Positions 8,110 to 16,130 of a stretch of DNA of 40,879 nt are shown here, piece by piece. The stretch is from positions 1-40,879 of the forward strand of contig JAOZOW010000017.1 of the NCBI GenBank assembly GCA_029933075.1. Reading direction: 5' to 3'. The stretch comes from Deltaproteobacteria bacterium. GTDB taxonomy: Bacteria > Desulfobacterota > DSM-4660 > Desulfatiglandales > Desulfatiglandaceae. The notes beneath the pieces are model-generated. The model did not search any database. It was not told where the DNA came from and was given only the letters and a program-made list of their open reading frames with translations. Numbering within the stretch: position 1 is the stretch's first letter; each line of letters starts with the position of its first letter. Position numbers and translations under genes: made by a program.

Positions 8110-8388
8110 TTCTCTCTTTCCCGGGGTAAACTTCTATGTTTATAGCCAATCACCGCCCTCTGCAGAGAAGCACTTTTATGGGGGAGGCTGAAACACACCC
8201 CCACCTGCCGGGAGTCCATATCTTATTTAATGTATATAATGAAAAAGAGAGGAAAAGTCACGCTGTTTCGGAAGAACCTGGCGGCCTAATGCACTGCCCG
8301 GAAATGGTGCGCGGTCCTTATGGATCATCCCCGCTATGTTCAAAAGGAGGGCTGCCTCAGAGCCGGGGCGTAAGCTGGGGGATTGCCC
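8110..8388. other. Intergenic region between SPOR gene and ClC gene
   Basis: This stretch separates two divergently transcribed genes and should contain the SPOR-gene promoter on the minus strand. I see a TATAAA-like element near 8140 on that strand, but no convincing -35 partner. No RNA gene, repeat or credible ORF was recognised. The ClC promoter lies immediately to the right. Confidence 0.5.
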
Positions 8389-8417
8389 TTGACGGCACTT
8401 GACGGCACCGTTATAAA
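8389..8417 (+). promoter_or_regulatory. Strong sigma70-like promoter for the ClC channel gene
   Basis: TTGACG at 8389-8394, a spacer of exactly 17 bases, and TATAAA at 8412-8417 give five of six matches in each box. The spacer holds a second copy of the decamer CTTGACGGCA (8388-8397 and 8398-8407 in direct tandem), so the -35 hexamer is duplicated. Transcription would start near 8424, about 75 bases before the GTG start. Confidence 0.65.
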
Positions 8418-8500
8418 CGATAAAGGGTGGAAAGGCGTTCTTGAAGGCCATTCAACATAATAAAGTGGGTATCTGAAGAGGGGAATTTTTAACGACATTC

Positions 8501-10777
8501 GTGATCAGCACTTTAAAAAATAAGATTATGCCATCCAATGCCCTGTGGAAGGGAAGGACGAGCCGGATTACCATTGCCGGGAAGTGGCTGCTTTACTATT
8601 TACTCATCGGTCTCATTGCCGGTCTGGGCTCTGTGCTGTTCCATTACCTCTGCCAGTGGGGCATGCACCTTTTCATGGATCAGCTTGCAGGATACCGCCC
8701 ACCCCATCCTGCAGGAGAGCACCCCCTATTGCCCCCCACAAACACCCCTTTTACCCGATGGATGCTCTTTTTTATACCTGCCTTTGGAGGCCTGCTGAGC
8801 GGATGGCTCGTGTATACCTTTGCTCCCGAAGCCGAGGGCCACGGAACCGATGCAGCCATTGACGCCTACCATGACAAAGGGGGCTTTGTTCGTGCCAGAA
8901 TCCCTTTTATCAAGACAATCGCTTCGGCCCTCACCATCACATCGGGCGGATCCGGAGGGCGTGAAGGACCCATCGCCCAGATCGGCGCGGGTTTTGGTTC
9001 TTTTCTGGCAACGAAACTGAAGTTGCCTGACCGCGACCGTCGTATCATGCTGGCGGCAGGCATGGGGGCGGGAATCGGAAGCATCTTCCGTGCACCCCTT
9101 GCGGGCGCCCTTTTTGCCGCGGAAGTCCTTTACCGTGACCCGGAATTTGAATCAGAGGTCATTATCCCCGCCGGGATCTCTTCCGTGATGGCGTACTGTA
9201 TTTTTTGCCTGTTCTTCGGATGGGGATCCTTGTTTGAGTCGCAGGACTTCGTGTTCGATAACCCGGTCGAACTCGGACCTTACACCGTGCTGGCCGTTGT
9301 GCTTGTGGGAGCCGGGTTCCTCTATGTCAGGGCATTTTACGGCGTCCACGAGTTTTTCAAATCCCTTGCCATTCCCGATCACCTGAAGCCGGCCGTGGGC
9401 GGACTCTTGACGGGGATCATCGGATTTTTCCTGCCCCACACCCTCTCGTTCGGATATGGATTCGCCCAGATGGCATTGGAGAACCAGCTGCCCGTCCTGT
9501 TCCTCTTAAGTCTCGCTTTTGGCAAAATCATGACCACCTCTTTCTCCATAGGCTCTGGAGGGAGCGGGGGTGTGTTTGGTCCTTCCGTGGTGATCGGAGG
9601 AGCTCTGGGCGGAGCCGTGGGGCGGATGTTTCATGCTGTCATGCCCGAGATTGTGACCCAACCAGGCGCTTTTGTAGTGGTGGGCATGGCAGGATTTTTT
9701 GCGGGGGTGTCCAATGCCCCTATTTCCACCATTATTTTTGTGAGCGAGATGACCAACTCATATCATCTGCTGCTTCCGAGTCTTCTGGTCTGCTCTATTG
9801 CTTACCTCATGTCCCAGAAATGGACCATCTATGTAAGGCAGGTAAGAACCAAGGTCGACTCCAATGCCCACCGGGGCGACTTTTTCGTTGATGTCCTGGC
9901 TGCCATCAGGGTGAGAGAACTCTTGCCAAAGCTGAGAAAAGTGCAGCTTATTCCTGAGGAGATGACCTTTAACCGATTCCGGGAAATATTTAGCTCAAGC
10001 CATCAGCACTACTTCCCGGTTGTAAACGAGGAAAAGAAGTTGACCGGCATTTTTTCCATCAACGATATTCGCGGTGTCCTTTTTGATCAGGAGATTGGTG
10101 ACCTGGTGGTCATGAAGGACGTTGCCAACTCCGATATCATTTTTATCACCCCATCGGAGGACCTCAATGAAGCCCTCAAGAAATTCACAATCCGGAACCT
10201 CCAGCGACTCCCCGTGGTGAAAGATGACGACCACAGCGCCCTGCTGGGGATGCTGGATCGGAGAGAAGTGATACAGTTCTATAATCAGAGACTTGAGGAG
10301 ATGAAAAGCAGCGGCAGACCCAGAGAACAAGAGGCCTGGGAAGGCACTCAGCTAAAGCGGATACCTGTGAGCCAAGCCATGAAAAGGGATGTGGAGTTCG
10401 TAAAGGCTGAAATGACCCTCGATGATTTAAAAGGCTTGATGATGGAGAGGAGATTCAACAGCTTCCCCGTCGTCGACGCCGGAGGAAAACTCAAAGGCAT
10501 CCTTTCGTTTTCCGATTTTCAGGCCGCCCTCAAGAAAGGAAAAATGTCTTTAAAGGCCATTGATATTGCCACCCGAAATTTGGTCACTGTCACGGAAAAT
10601 GAGAGTCTGTTTGAGGCCCTTAATAAAATCACTGCCAGAGACTTTGCAATCCTGCCCGTGGTACGAGCGGATAATTCGGAACGCCTCATCGGAGTCATTG
10701 GCCGCAGTGACATTATATCCGTACTGAATGATATTGTTATGAAGAGAGGGGCGAAAGCCGCATCAGATATTACCTGA
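8501..10777 (+). CDS. ClC-family chloride channel/transporter with four CBS motifs
   Basis: The 758-residue protein carries the ClC signature motifs GSGGREGP (gating Glu155), GSGGSGGVFGPS and the NAPIS...EMT segment, with about ten or more membrane segments over residues 25-445. The cytoplasmic tail (about 460-758) contains four CBS motifs, forming two Bateman modules instead of the usual one. CBS pairs bind adenine nucleotides and regulate gating. By eye, the position of the intracellular proton glutamate of E. coli ClC (Glu203) is not an acidic residue here, which would favour a channel over a proton antiporter; this needs a real alignment. The start is GTG at 8501; an ATG at 8528 is a possible alternative. 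Its 3' end overlaps cpoB tail-to-tail by 8 bases. Confidence 0.9.
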   Translation: MISTLKNKIMPSNALWKGRTSRITIAGKWLLYYLLIGLIAGLGSVLFHYLCQWGMHLFMDQLAGYRPPHPAGEHPLLPPTNTPFTRWMLFFIPAFGGLLSGWLVYTFAPEAEGHGTDAAIDAYHDKGGFVRARIPFIKTIASALTITSGGSGGREGPIAQIGAGFGSFLATKLKLPDRDRRIMLAAGMGAGIGSIFRAPLAGALFAAEVLYRDPEFESEVIIPAGISSVMAYCIFCLFFGWGSLFESQDFVFDNPVELGPYTVLAVVLVGAGFLYVRAFYGVHEFFKSLAIPDHLKPAVGGLLTGIIGFFLPHTLSFGYGFAQMALENQLPVLFLLSLAFGKIMTTSFSIGSGGSGGVFGPSVVIGGALGGAVGRMFHAVMPEIVTQPGAFVVVGMAGFFAGVSNAPISTIIFVSEMTNSYHLLLPSLLVCSIAYLMSQKWTIYVRQVRTKVDSNAHRGDFFVDVLAAIRVRELLPKLRKVQLIPEEMTFNRFREIFSSSHQHYFPVVNEEKKLTGIFSINDIRGVLFDQEIGDLVVMKDVANSDIIFITPSEDLNEALKKFTIRNLQRLPVVKDDDHSALLGMLDRREVIQFYNQRLEEMKSSGRPREQEAWEGTQLKRIPVSQAMKRDVEFVKAEMTLDDLKGLMMERRFNSFPVVDAGGKLKGILSFSDFQAALKKGKMSLKAIDIATRNLVTVTENESLFEALNKITARDFAILPVVRADNSERLIGVIGRSDIISVLNDIVMKRGAKAASDIT

Positions 10778-11639
10778 TAGTCTTTAACTTCACTTTTGCG
10801 ATTTTGGCCTCATTTGAATTGGGGTATTTCTTGATGATTCTCTTTAAAAGGAGCTTTGCGCTGGTCTTGTCCTTTATCTCATAAAAGGCCAGTGCCTGTC
10901 TGAGCATAGCATTGGGGACTTTATTTCCTTTGGAATACTTTTTTATCACCATCTGGTATGCAAGGATGGCCTGCTCATACTGTTTCAGAGACATATGACA
11001 CTCCCCGATCCAGAACTGAGCATTATCGGCCAGATCGGAGCGAGGATATTTCTTGATAAAGTTCTTAAAACCCGTTGCGGCTTCCTCGTACTTTCCCTCT
11101 TTGTACAGCGAAAGGGTCGCGTCATACAGATCCTTTTCCGATAACCCCTTTCCCTTCTCAGGGAGTTGGACAGAAGGCTTTCCAGGTGCCTTGATCTGTG
11201 CTGCCGCTCCTCCACCCGATTCGATGCCAAGATAAGCGTAAACCCGTTTCAGCCTTTCCTCCAGGTCGTTCACGCGCTTGGTAAGTTTCACAACCTGCGC
11301 CTTGGCAAGATCCTGTTCGGTCGTATCTCTTTCCACCGCCCTCCTGACGATCTCACGGTTGTCTTCCACCCGGCCAGAAAGGGCTTGCAATTCATTTTTG
11401 ATTTTGTCTATTTCGGCCCCGGTGTCAGCCTGGTTCGCGCGAATCGAGTCAAGTTGGCTGGATACCTTCTGGTCCATGGATTTTTCCAACCCATTGACCT
11501 TGGCGTCGAGCCTCCTGACTTGATCATTGAGATACAGGATGTCTTCTTGGGTGGTGATACAAGAGGGCAGGACAAAAAGCAAACCTGTCAGTCCCAGCAG
11601 AAGAAACTTTCCATTCTTGCCGAAAAACTCGTTTACCAT
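10770..11639 (-). CDS. cpoB: CpoB/YbgF-like Tol-Pal accessory lipoprotein
   Basis: A 289-residue protein, last gene of the Tol-Pal cluster. It has an N-terminal lipoprotein-type signal (lipobox FVLPSC, Cys27), a coiled-coil region of about residues 33-140 rich in heptads, a flexible linker, and three C-terminal TPR units (from DLYDATLSLYKEGKYEEAA to the end). CpoB coordinates peptidoglycan synthesis and outer-membrane constriction with the Tol machine in E. coli. The classical protein is periplasmic; a lipid anchor is predicted here and is common in related bacteria. The start ATG at 11637-11639 has only a weak ribosome binding site. The stop lies inside the convergent ClC gene. Confidence 0.88.
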   Translation of the reverse strand: MVNEFFGKNGKFLLLGLTGLLFVLPSCITTQEDILYLNDQVRRLDAKVNGLEKSMDQKVSSQLDSIRANQADTGAEIDKIKNELQALSGRVEDNREIVRRAVERDTTEQDLAKAQVVKLTKRVNDLEERLKRVYAYLGIESGGGAAAQIKAPGKPSVQLPEKGKGLSEKDLYDATLSLYKEGKYEEAATGFKNFIKKYPRSDLADNAQFWIGECHMSLKQYEQAILAYQMVIKKYSKGNKVPNAMLRQALAFYEIKDKTSAKLLLKRIIKKYPNSNEAKIAKVKLKTIR

Positions 11640-11663
11640 TTTTCAAACCGATTACCAAGAAAG

Positions 11664-11690
11664 GAGCCGACCATCCATCCTGGCCGGCTC
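11664..11690 (-). other. Hairpin between pal and cpoB
   Basis: GAGCCG (11664-11669) pairs with CGGCTC (11685-11690). After one A/C mismatch the stem continues with CCA/TGG, giving a 10-position stem around a 7-base loop. On the minus strand only CTTTC follows, so it would be an attenuator or mRNA-processing hairpin rather than a full terminator. On the plus strand TCTTTT follows, so it could instead stop antisense read-through from the ClC gene. Confidence 0.4.
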
Positions 11691-11766
11691 TTTTCGGTTG
11701 CATACCCTATAAGATTGTAGGCCCCCTGGGCTCGCCCGCAGTAGGTAATGTATAACGAAATATTTG

Positions 11767-12345
11767 TTACTTGATCAGTTTGAACTCATCGCGCCTGTTC
11801 TTTGCCCAGGCCTCTTCATTGTGCCTCGGGTCGACCGGCCTCTCTTCGCCATAGCTGATAGTGGTAATTCGGCTCTCTGAAACGCCTAAGGCCATGAGGA
11901 ATTTTTTGGCGGCATTTGCCCTTCGCTCACCCAGGGCGAGGTTGTATTCATTGGTGCCCCTTTCGTCGCAATGGCCCTCTATACGAACCGAATATTGCGG
12001 ATTCTTCTTGAGAAAATCCGCCTTCTGCCTCAGCGTTACTTTTGCCGGAGGTTTTAGGTCGTACTTATCGAAATCGAAGTAGATGTGCTCGGATTCGAAG
12101 TTGCGGATCAACTGAGCTCTCTCAAGCTCTCTAAGCCTGGCCTGACGTGCAGCCTCTCTGGCCTTGTAGTCTTCAGTGGCTCCCATTTCCACCTTTTTAG
12201 CCTCAGCCGCTTTTGCCGGAGCCGCAGGCTGGGCAGCCCCACCTCCTGTAGCAGAGATCTGCTTTTTTGCACAGGACGTCATGATAAACAGCGACGAGCA
12301 CACAAACGCCAAGGCTATTATCCCGGTCAAAACTCTCTTTCCCAT
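11767..12345 (-). CDS. pal: Peptidoglycan-associated lipoprotein Pal
   Basis: A 192-residue outer-membrane lipoprotein with signal sequence, lipobox MTSC (Cys25), a short linker, and an OmpA-type peptidoglycan-binding domain containing IEGHCDERGTNEYNLALGE and the ERRANAAKKF helix. It anchors the outer membrane to peptidoglycan and binds TolB. I chose the ATG at 12343-12345 because AGGAGG lies 10 bases before it; the frame is open a further 12 codons upstream without a better site. Pal lies between tolB and cpoB, the standard order. A terminator-like hairpin and an 11-base tandem repeat lie upstream, so pal may have extra expression control of its own. Confidence 0.95.
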   Translation of the reverse strand: MGKRVLTGIIALAFVCSSLFIMTSCAKKQISATGGGAAQPAAPAKAAEAKKVEMGATEDYKAREAARQARLRELERAQLIRNFESEHIYFDFDKYDLKPPAKVTLRQKADFLKKNPQYSVRIEGHCDERGTNEYNLALGERRANAAKKFLMALGVSESRITTISYGEERPVDPRHNEEAWAKNRRDEFKLIK

Positions 12346-12372
12346 ATCCCTTTTACCTCCTGCGTTCTTGAG

Positions 12373-12394
12373 TTGGTTCAAATTTGGTTCAAAT
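12373..12394 (-). repeat. Tandem 11-bp repeat in pal leader
   Basis: ATTTGAACCAA on the minus strand occurs twice head-to-tail with no mismatch and no gap (plus-strand TTGGTTCAAAT at 12373-12383 and 12384-12394), 28 bases upstream of the pal ATG. It could be a protein or sRNA binding site, or simply a polymerase slippage product. Confidence 0.6.
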
Positions 12395-12550
12395 AGAGCA
12401 TCCGTGTATTCTTTCGGGCCCTAAAAAACCATTCGGTAAATCCCGGCTTGCTCAGATCCAGATGATGGCCTGCTGACGCATAATGTCGAAATTCTTAACA
12501 CTTCCCATTGACTATTTCAAGCTTTTTTCACCGAGTATAATCATGACGGG

Positions 12551-12577
12551 CAAAAGACCCTGCGCCGGGCACAGGTC
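12551..12577 (-). terminator. Terminator/attenuator-like hairpin between tolB and pal
   Basis: On the minus strand GACCTGTGC and GCGCAGGGTC form a stem (CCTGTGC/GCGCAGG with one G-T wobble, extended by GA/TC across a one-base bulge) with a 3-base loop, followed by TTTTG. It begins 12 bases after the tolB stop codon and would reduce read-through into pal. Confidence 0.5.
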
Positions 12578-12589
12578 GGGGCTATGGGG

Positions 12590-13930
12590 TTAACGGCTCC
12601 AGGAGGGTGCGGTCTGGTCTCCTTTCATGGAGGTAATCCTTTTCTGGTTTTCTCCATGGGCCATCATGATGTAGAGGTGATAGCGCCCCTCCCTGTTGGA
12701 ACTGAATACCAGATACCTTCCGTCAGGAGACCAGCAGGGATCCTCGTTGTTTCCCTGGTTTTCCGTAAGCCTCTTCAGCCGGCCTCCATCGGGATCCATG
12801 GTGTAAATATCAAAATGCCCCTCTGTCATGGATACAAAGGCAATGCGATTCCGCGCCGACCATGAAGGGGAGGTATTATAATTTCCTTCAAAAGTCAGCC
12901 TCTCTTCTCGACCGGTATCCAAGTCGAGGACATAGATCTGTGGGGAACCGGATCGATTGGATACAAATGCGACCTTGGTACCATCGGGCGAAAAGGCAGG
13001 TGAGACATCGATGCTCCAGTTGGAGGTGAGCCTCTTTTTGATTTTTCCTTCCAGGTCAATGGCGAAAATATCAGGGTTTCCTTTTATGCTCAGTGTAAGT
13101 GCAAGGAGCTTGCCGTTCGGCGCCCAGGACGCTCCAATGTTGAGCCCCTTTCTGCCGGAAATCCGTCTGGAGACACCGGTAGCCATGTTTCTCATATAGA
13201 GCACGGGGCCTGTGCCATCCTTGTAAGAGTTGTAGGTCAGCCTGTTACCATCAGGAGACCATCTTGGCAGAAGAGCGATGCTCCGATCCGCTGTGATCTG
13301 ACGTACATTGTGACCATCGTAGTCGGATACATAGATCTCCTTATGTCCGGAAGCCGTCCCCACAAAAGCCAATTTTGTCAGAAAGATCCCCTCCTGGCCG
13401 GTAAGCTTTTTTATGATTTCATTTCCCAGCCGGTGCATCAGGTGGCGGTAGTGGCTTATATCTCCCAGCGCCCTTTTTCCTAAGATCTGCCTTCCCTGAA
13501 AAACATCAAAGAGGCGAATTTCAACTTCAAGGCTGCGACCAATACATGTGTATGCACCCTTTAATAGAAGGTCAGCCCCTATGACCGACCAGTTCCTGAA
13601 TCGAATCTTTTCCAGGGTCAGAGCCAAATCCTCCTCCTCCAGGAATGCCGCTTTGTCCATGGGGCTGAAAAAGCCGCACAGATCGAGGTCATTGGAAAGG
13701 ATCTCCGGCAGTCTTGCTGCCAGCTCGGGATGTTCCCCCCGCGTACTGAAATTTTTGAAATCGGGCAGGGCTATCTTGAATTTCTGGATAGAAGGGGCAT
13801 TGATATCAATATAGATCCTTGCTTCAACAGAAGACGTTGCCAGGAGGAGTGCCACGCACAGGAGAGCCGTCCAGCCCAACGCCCGGGTTTTGTCCCGTAT
13901 ATCCCGAAAGAACCTAAATTTTGAACTCAT
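12590..13930 (-). CDS. tolB: Tol-Pal system periplasmic protein TolB
   Basis: The 446-residue product has a signal peptide (hydrophobic core about 17-31, ending VEA), an N-terminal alpha/beta domain (about 35-175), and a six-bladed beta-propeller built of WSPDG-type repeats (for example RWSPDGNRLTY, PAFSPDGTKVAF, CWSPDGRYLVF). TolB is periplasmic and docks onto Pal through its propeller. The length is standard. The ATG at 13928-13930 is preceded by GGAGG at a somewhat long spacing of 12 bases. It starts 22 bases after tolA, in the conserved order tolQ-tolR-tolA-tolB-pal-cpoB. Confidence 0.96.
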   Translation of the reverse strand: MSSKFRFFRDIRDKTRALGWTALLCVALLLATSSVEARIYIDINAPSIQKFKIALPDFKNFSTRGEHPELAARLPEILSNDLDLCGFFSPMDKAAFLEEEDLALTLEKIRFRNWSVIGADLLLKGAYTCIGRSLEVEIRLFDVFQGRQILGKRALGDISHYRHLMHRLGNEIIKKLTGQEGIFLTKLAFVGTASGHKEIYVSDYDGHNVRQITADRSIALLPRWSPDGNRLTYNSYKDGTGPVLYMRNMATGVSRRISGRKGLNIGASWAPNGKLLALTLSIKGNPDIFAIDLEGKIKKRLTSNWSIDVSPAFSPDGTKVAFVSNRSGSPQIYVLDLDTGREERLTFEGNYNTSPSWSARNRIAFVSMTEGHFDIYTMDPDGGRLKRLTENQGNNEDPCWSPDGRYLVFSSNREGRYHLYIMMAHGENQKRITSMKGDQTAPSWSR

Positions 13931-13952
13931 GTAGGTGAAAGCCTCCGGAGAT

Positions 13953-14798
13953 TTAATACTCTTTTAGGTCTGTTAGGTTGAAATTGATTTCGATTTCGTC
14001 AAAGGTCTTTCGGTATGCTTCGGGAAAAGGAGGAAGGGGATCCGAACGTTCAATGGCTTTTATCACCGATTCGTCAAAAATGCCGTTTGCCGACCGTTTT
14101 TTGAACCACGACTTCAGGATCCTGCCCCCCTTTTCAACTTTCAGGACCACTATCGCCTCGAGGTCTTTCTTGGCTTCATCGCCGGTCAGGGCAACAGGAT
14201 AGGACCAGTTGCTCTTGATACGGTTTTCCACCTCCATCTTGTACCAGGCCATGACAAACCCGGTGGCGCCGCCCCCCCCCGCACCGGCTTTTCCTGTCTC
14301 CTTTCCCCCTTCCGCTCTGACTCTCGCCTCCAGCCTCGATATGGCCTGCTTCACGTGGTCTTTCTTGTCCGCTTCCACCTTTCTTTCGATCCTGGACACG
14401 GCCCTGTCAATAAGACTCGCAGGAGATGTCTCTATTTTACGGGCCTTTTTCCTCCGGGTCTTGACAGTCCTTTTAGCTATGACAACCGGCTTCGATTTGG
14501 CTGCGTGCACTTTGATCCGTTTTGCCCGGGTCGCTTTCTTGGATGCCCGTCGCGCCTTTTGCGTTTTGGCCTGAACCGGCACCCCGGCTTTCGAGGAAGA
14601 GCCAACGGGCATTTCTACAAGACTGACCTCGTAGATGGTCCCGCCGATTCTCCTGATGGGACCCGGCTGGGGAACGAACAAAATGCTGCAAAAAACCGCC
14701 AGGTGCAAAAGCGCGGACAGGAACAGCATTTTCCCCCACCTTTGATCTTCCAGATCCCCGGAGCTTACATTGGTCCGAGCGGCTTCCATTTGGATCAA
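13953..14798 (-). CDS. tolA: TolA/TonB-type energy-transducing envelope protein
   Basis: A 281-residue protein with one N-terminal transmembrane helix (about 24-42), a long Lys/Arg/Ala-rich segment that should form extended helix across the periplasm (about 75-175), a short Gly-rich hinge, and a C-terminal TonB-like domain (about 190-281, starting near MAWYKMEVENRIKSNW). It links the TolQ-TolR motor to TolB/Pal. The preferred start is a TTG at 14796-14798: GGAG lies 8 bases upstream and the codon overlaps the tolR stop, giving translational coupling. An ATG three codons later would leave the ribosome binding site 17 bases away. Confidence 0.9.
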   Translation of the reverse strand: MIQMEAARTNVSSGDLEDQRWGKMLFLSALLHLAVFCSILFVPQPGPIRRIGGTIYEVSLVEMPVGSSSKAGVPVQAKTQKARRASKKATRAKRIKVHAAKSKPVVIAKRTVKTRRKKARKIETSPASLIDRAVSRIERKVEADKKDHVKQAISRLEARVRAEGGKETGKAGAGGGGATGFVMAWYKMEVENRIKSNWSYPVALTGDEAKKDLEAIVVLKVEKGGRILKSWFKKRSANGIFDESVIKAIERSDPLPPFPEAYRKTFDEIEINFNLTDLKEY

Positions 14799-15196
14799 TC
14801 CAGGGGCTCCGTAACCATCCCCAGTTTATCAATACCGGCCCGCTTGACCCTTGCGATTACTTCAATGACATAACCGTAAGGGACATCCCTGTCTGCGCGA
14901 AGCAGGACCTGCTTTTCCCTGCGGTATTCAAAAATTTTTTTGATCTTTTCTTCCAGGACTTCAAGGGAGATACGGTGATCCTCTATAAAAATCTCCCTTT
15001 TCTTGTTGACGCTCAGGATAAGAGGCTCCTCGGGGGTCTTGATCTGCCTCGTGGTGGTCTGTGGCAGGTTGACTTCCACGCCCTGCATCATCATGGGAGC
15101 TGTAACCATGAAGATGATAAGAAGGACCAGCATCACGTCCACGAGGGGGGTGACATTAATATCGGACATGAATTTTTTTTGATCGCCAGCCTGCAT
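14795..15196 (-). CDS. tolR: TolR/ExbD-family proton-channel subunit
   Basis: A 133-residue ExbD/TolR protein. SDINVTPLVDVMLVLLIIF at residues 11-29 is the family signature, and Asp20 is the channel aspartate equivalent to E. coli TolR Asp23. The rest is a periplasmic domain ending VTEPLD. With TolQ it forms the proton-driven motor. The frame opens at a GTG at 15202, but the ATG at 15196 is better placed after AAGGT. It begins 7 bases after the tolQ stop codon and overlaps tolA by 4 bases, so expression is tightly linked. Confidence 0.95.
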   Translation of the reverse strand: MQAGDQKKFMSDINVTPLVDVMLVLLIIFMVTAPMMMQGVEVNLPQTTTRQIKTPEEPLILSVNKKREIFIEDHRISLEVLEEKIKKIFEYRREKQVLLRADRDVPYGYVIEVIARVKRAGIDKLGMVTEPLD

Positions 15197-15203
15197 GCCC
15201 ACC

Positions 15204-15998
15204 TTACCGGTCTGTTTTGCCTGTTCGTTGTTTCTTGAAAAACTGTCTTTCTACCGTACTCAGGAAGTCGGAAGTAAAGATGTCCATCTCCGCCTGGAGG
15301 GCGGAAATGCGGTGGGTAAAATAGTTGAAGGCAACAACAGCGGGAATGGCTGCTGCCAGACCCGCCGCCGTGGCGATAAGTGCCTCGGAGATGCCGGGGG
15401 CCACAACGGCAAGGCTGGCCGAGCCTTTGAGGCCAATTCCCCGAAAAGACTCCATAATCCCCCAGACCGTACCGAAAAGGCCGATAAAAGGAGCCGTGTT
15501 GCCAGTGGTGGCCAAGAAACTGACCCCACGCTCAAGCCTGTTTGTTTGGTCAATGGCGGCCTTTTTAAGGGACCTTTCAAGGTTGTCCATAATGGCCTGC
15601 TGGGAGCGGGAAAGTGCCTCTGCGCCCTGAGCGCTTTTCGCCCCTTCGGAGTCAGCTGCGGCCTGGATTTTCCGAATCCGATTAAACTCCGCGTAACCGG
15701 AGTTGAACAGGCGTGCCAGAGGGCTGAAAATCAGGTCTTCGCTGGCCCTATAGATCTCCCTCAGGTCCCTGGTCTCCCAAAAGAGCTCCTGAAAGCTTTC
15801 TGTCTCTTCCTTGGCCTTGCTGAGGAGCCGTGACTTCACAAAAATGATGGCCCAGCAGACAATAGAGAAAAGCAGCAGAATCATAAGAACGCATTTCACC
15901 ATAAGGCCAGCATGGATAATCATCTGCACAATGTCGTGGCCATATGCGCCTTGTAGTGCTCCGGAAGGGATTTGAAAAATAAAAGGCATTGATGTCAT
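15204..15998 (-). CDS. tolQ: TolQ/ExbB-family proton-channel subunit
   Basis: About 264 residues with the three transmembrane helices of the MotA/TolQ/ExbB family: one near the N-terminus (MIIHAGLMVKCVLMILLLFSI) and two in the C-terminal half around GNTAPFIGLFGTVWGIM and AAAIPAVVAFNY. It forms the pentameric channel around a TolR dimer in the inner membrane. The start is ambiguous among consecutive codons GTG-ATG-ATG (16004-15998); I used the last because GAGG sits five bases before it. It is the first gene of the Tol operon, with a promoter candidate about 95 bases upstream. Confidence 0.95.
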   Translation of the reverse strand: MTSMPFIFQIPSGALQGAYGHDIVQMIIHAGLMVKCVLMILLLFSIVCWAIIFVKSRLLSKAKEETESFQELFWETRDLREIYRASEDLIFSPLARLFNSGYAEFNRIRKIQAAADSEGAKSAQGAEALSRSQQAIMDNLERSLKKAAIDQTNRLERGVSFLATTGNTAPFIGLFGTVWGIMESFRGIGLKGSASLAVVAPGISEALIATAAGLAAAIPAVVAFNYFTHRISALQAEMDIFTSDFLSTVERQFFKKQRTGKTDR

Positions 15999-16091
15999 CA
16001 TCACCTCGTCAGTATTTAGTGGTCTGTAGGCCGCATTCTGTCCACCACACCCTGCTCTTTTCTATAACTACTCCCACCTGCTTTCAAGCAA

Positions 16092-16119
16092 ATTATATTT
16101 GATTGCTGAGAAGGGACAA
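16092..16119 (-). promoter_or_regulatory. Sigma70-like promoter for the tol operon
   Basis: On the minus strand TTGTCC (16114-16119), a 16-base spacer and a perfect TATAAT (16092-16097) lie between mobB and tolQ. Transcription would begin near 16085, giving a leader of about 85 bases. This suggests the tol genes are not dependent on the molybdenum cofactor operon upstream. Confidence 0.55.
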
Positions 16120-16130
16120 TATGGGAGGTC

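Noticed and set aside
7643-8402. Plus-strand frames opposite and after the SPOR gene (7643-8191 and 8136-8402)
   Set aside because: Mostly antisense to the low-complexity region of the SPOR gene, with no ribosome binding site and no recognisable product.
12492-12520. TTGAAA-17-TAAGAA as a pal promoter on the minus strand
   Set aside because: The -10 box matches only three of six positions; not enough to list as a feature.
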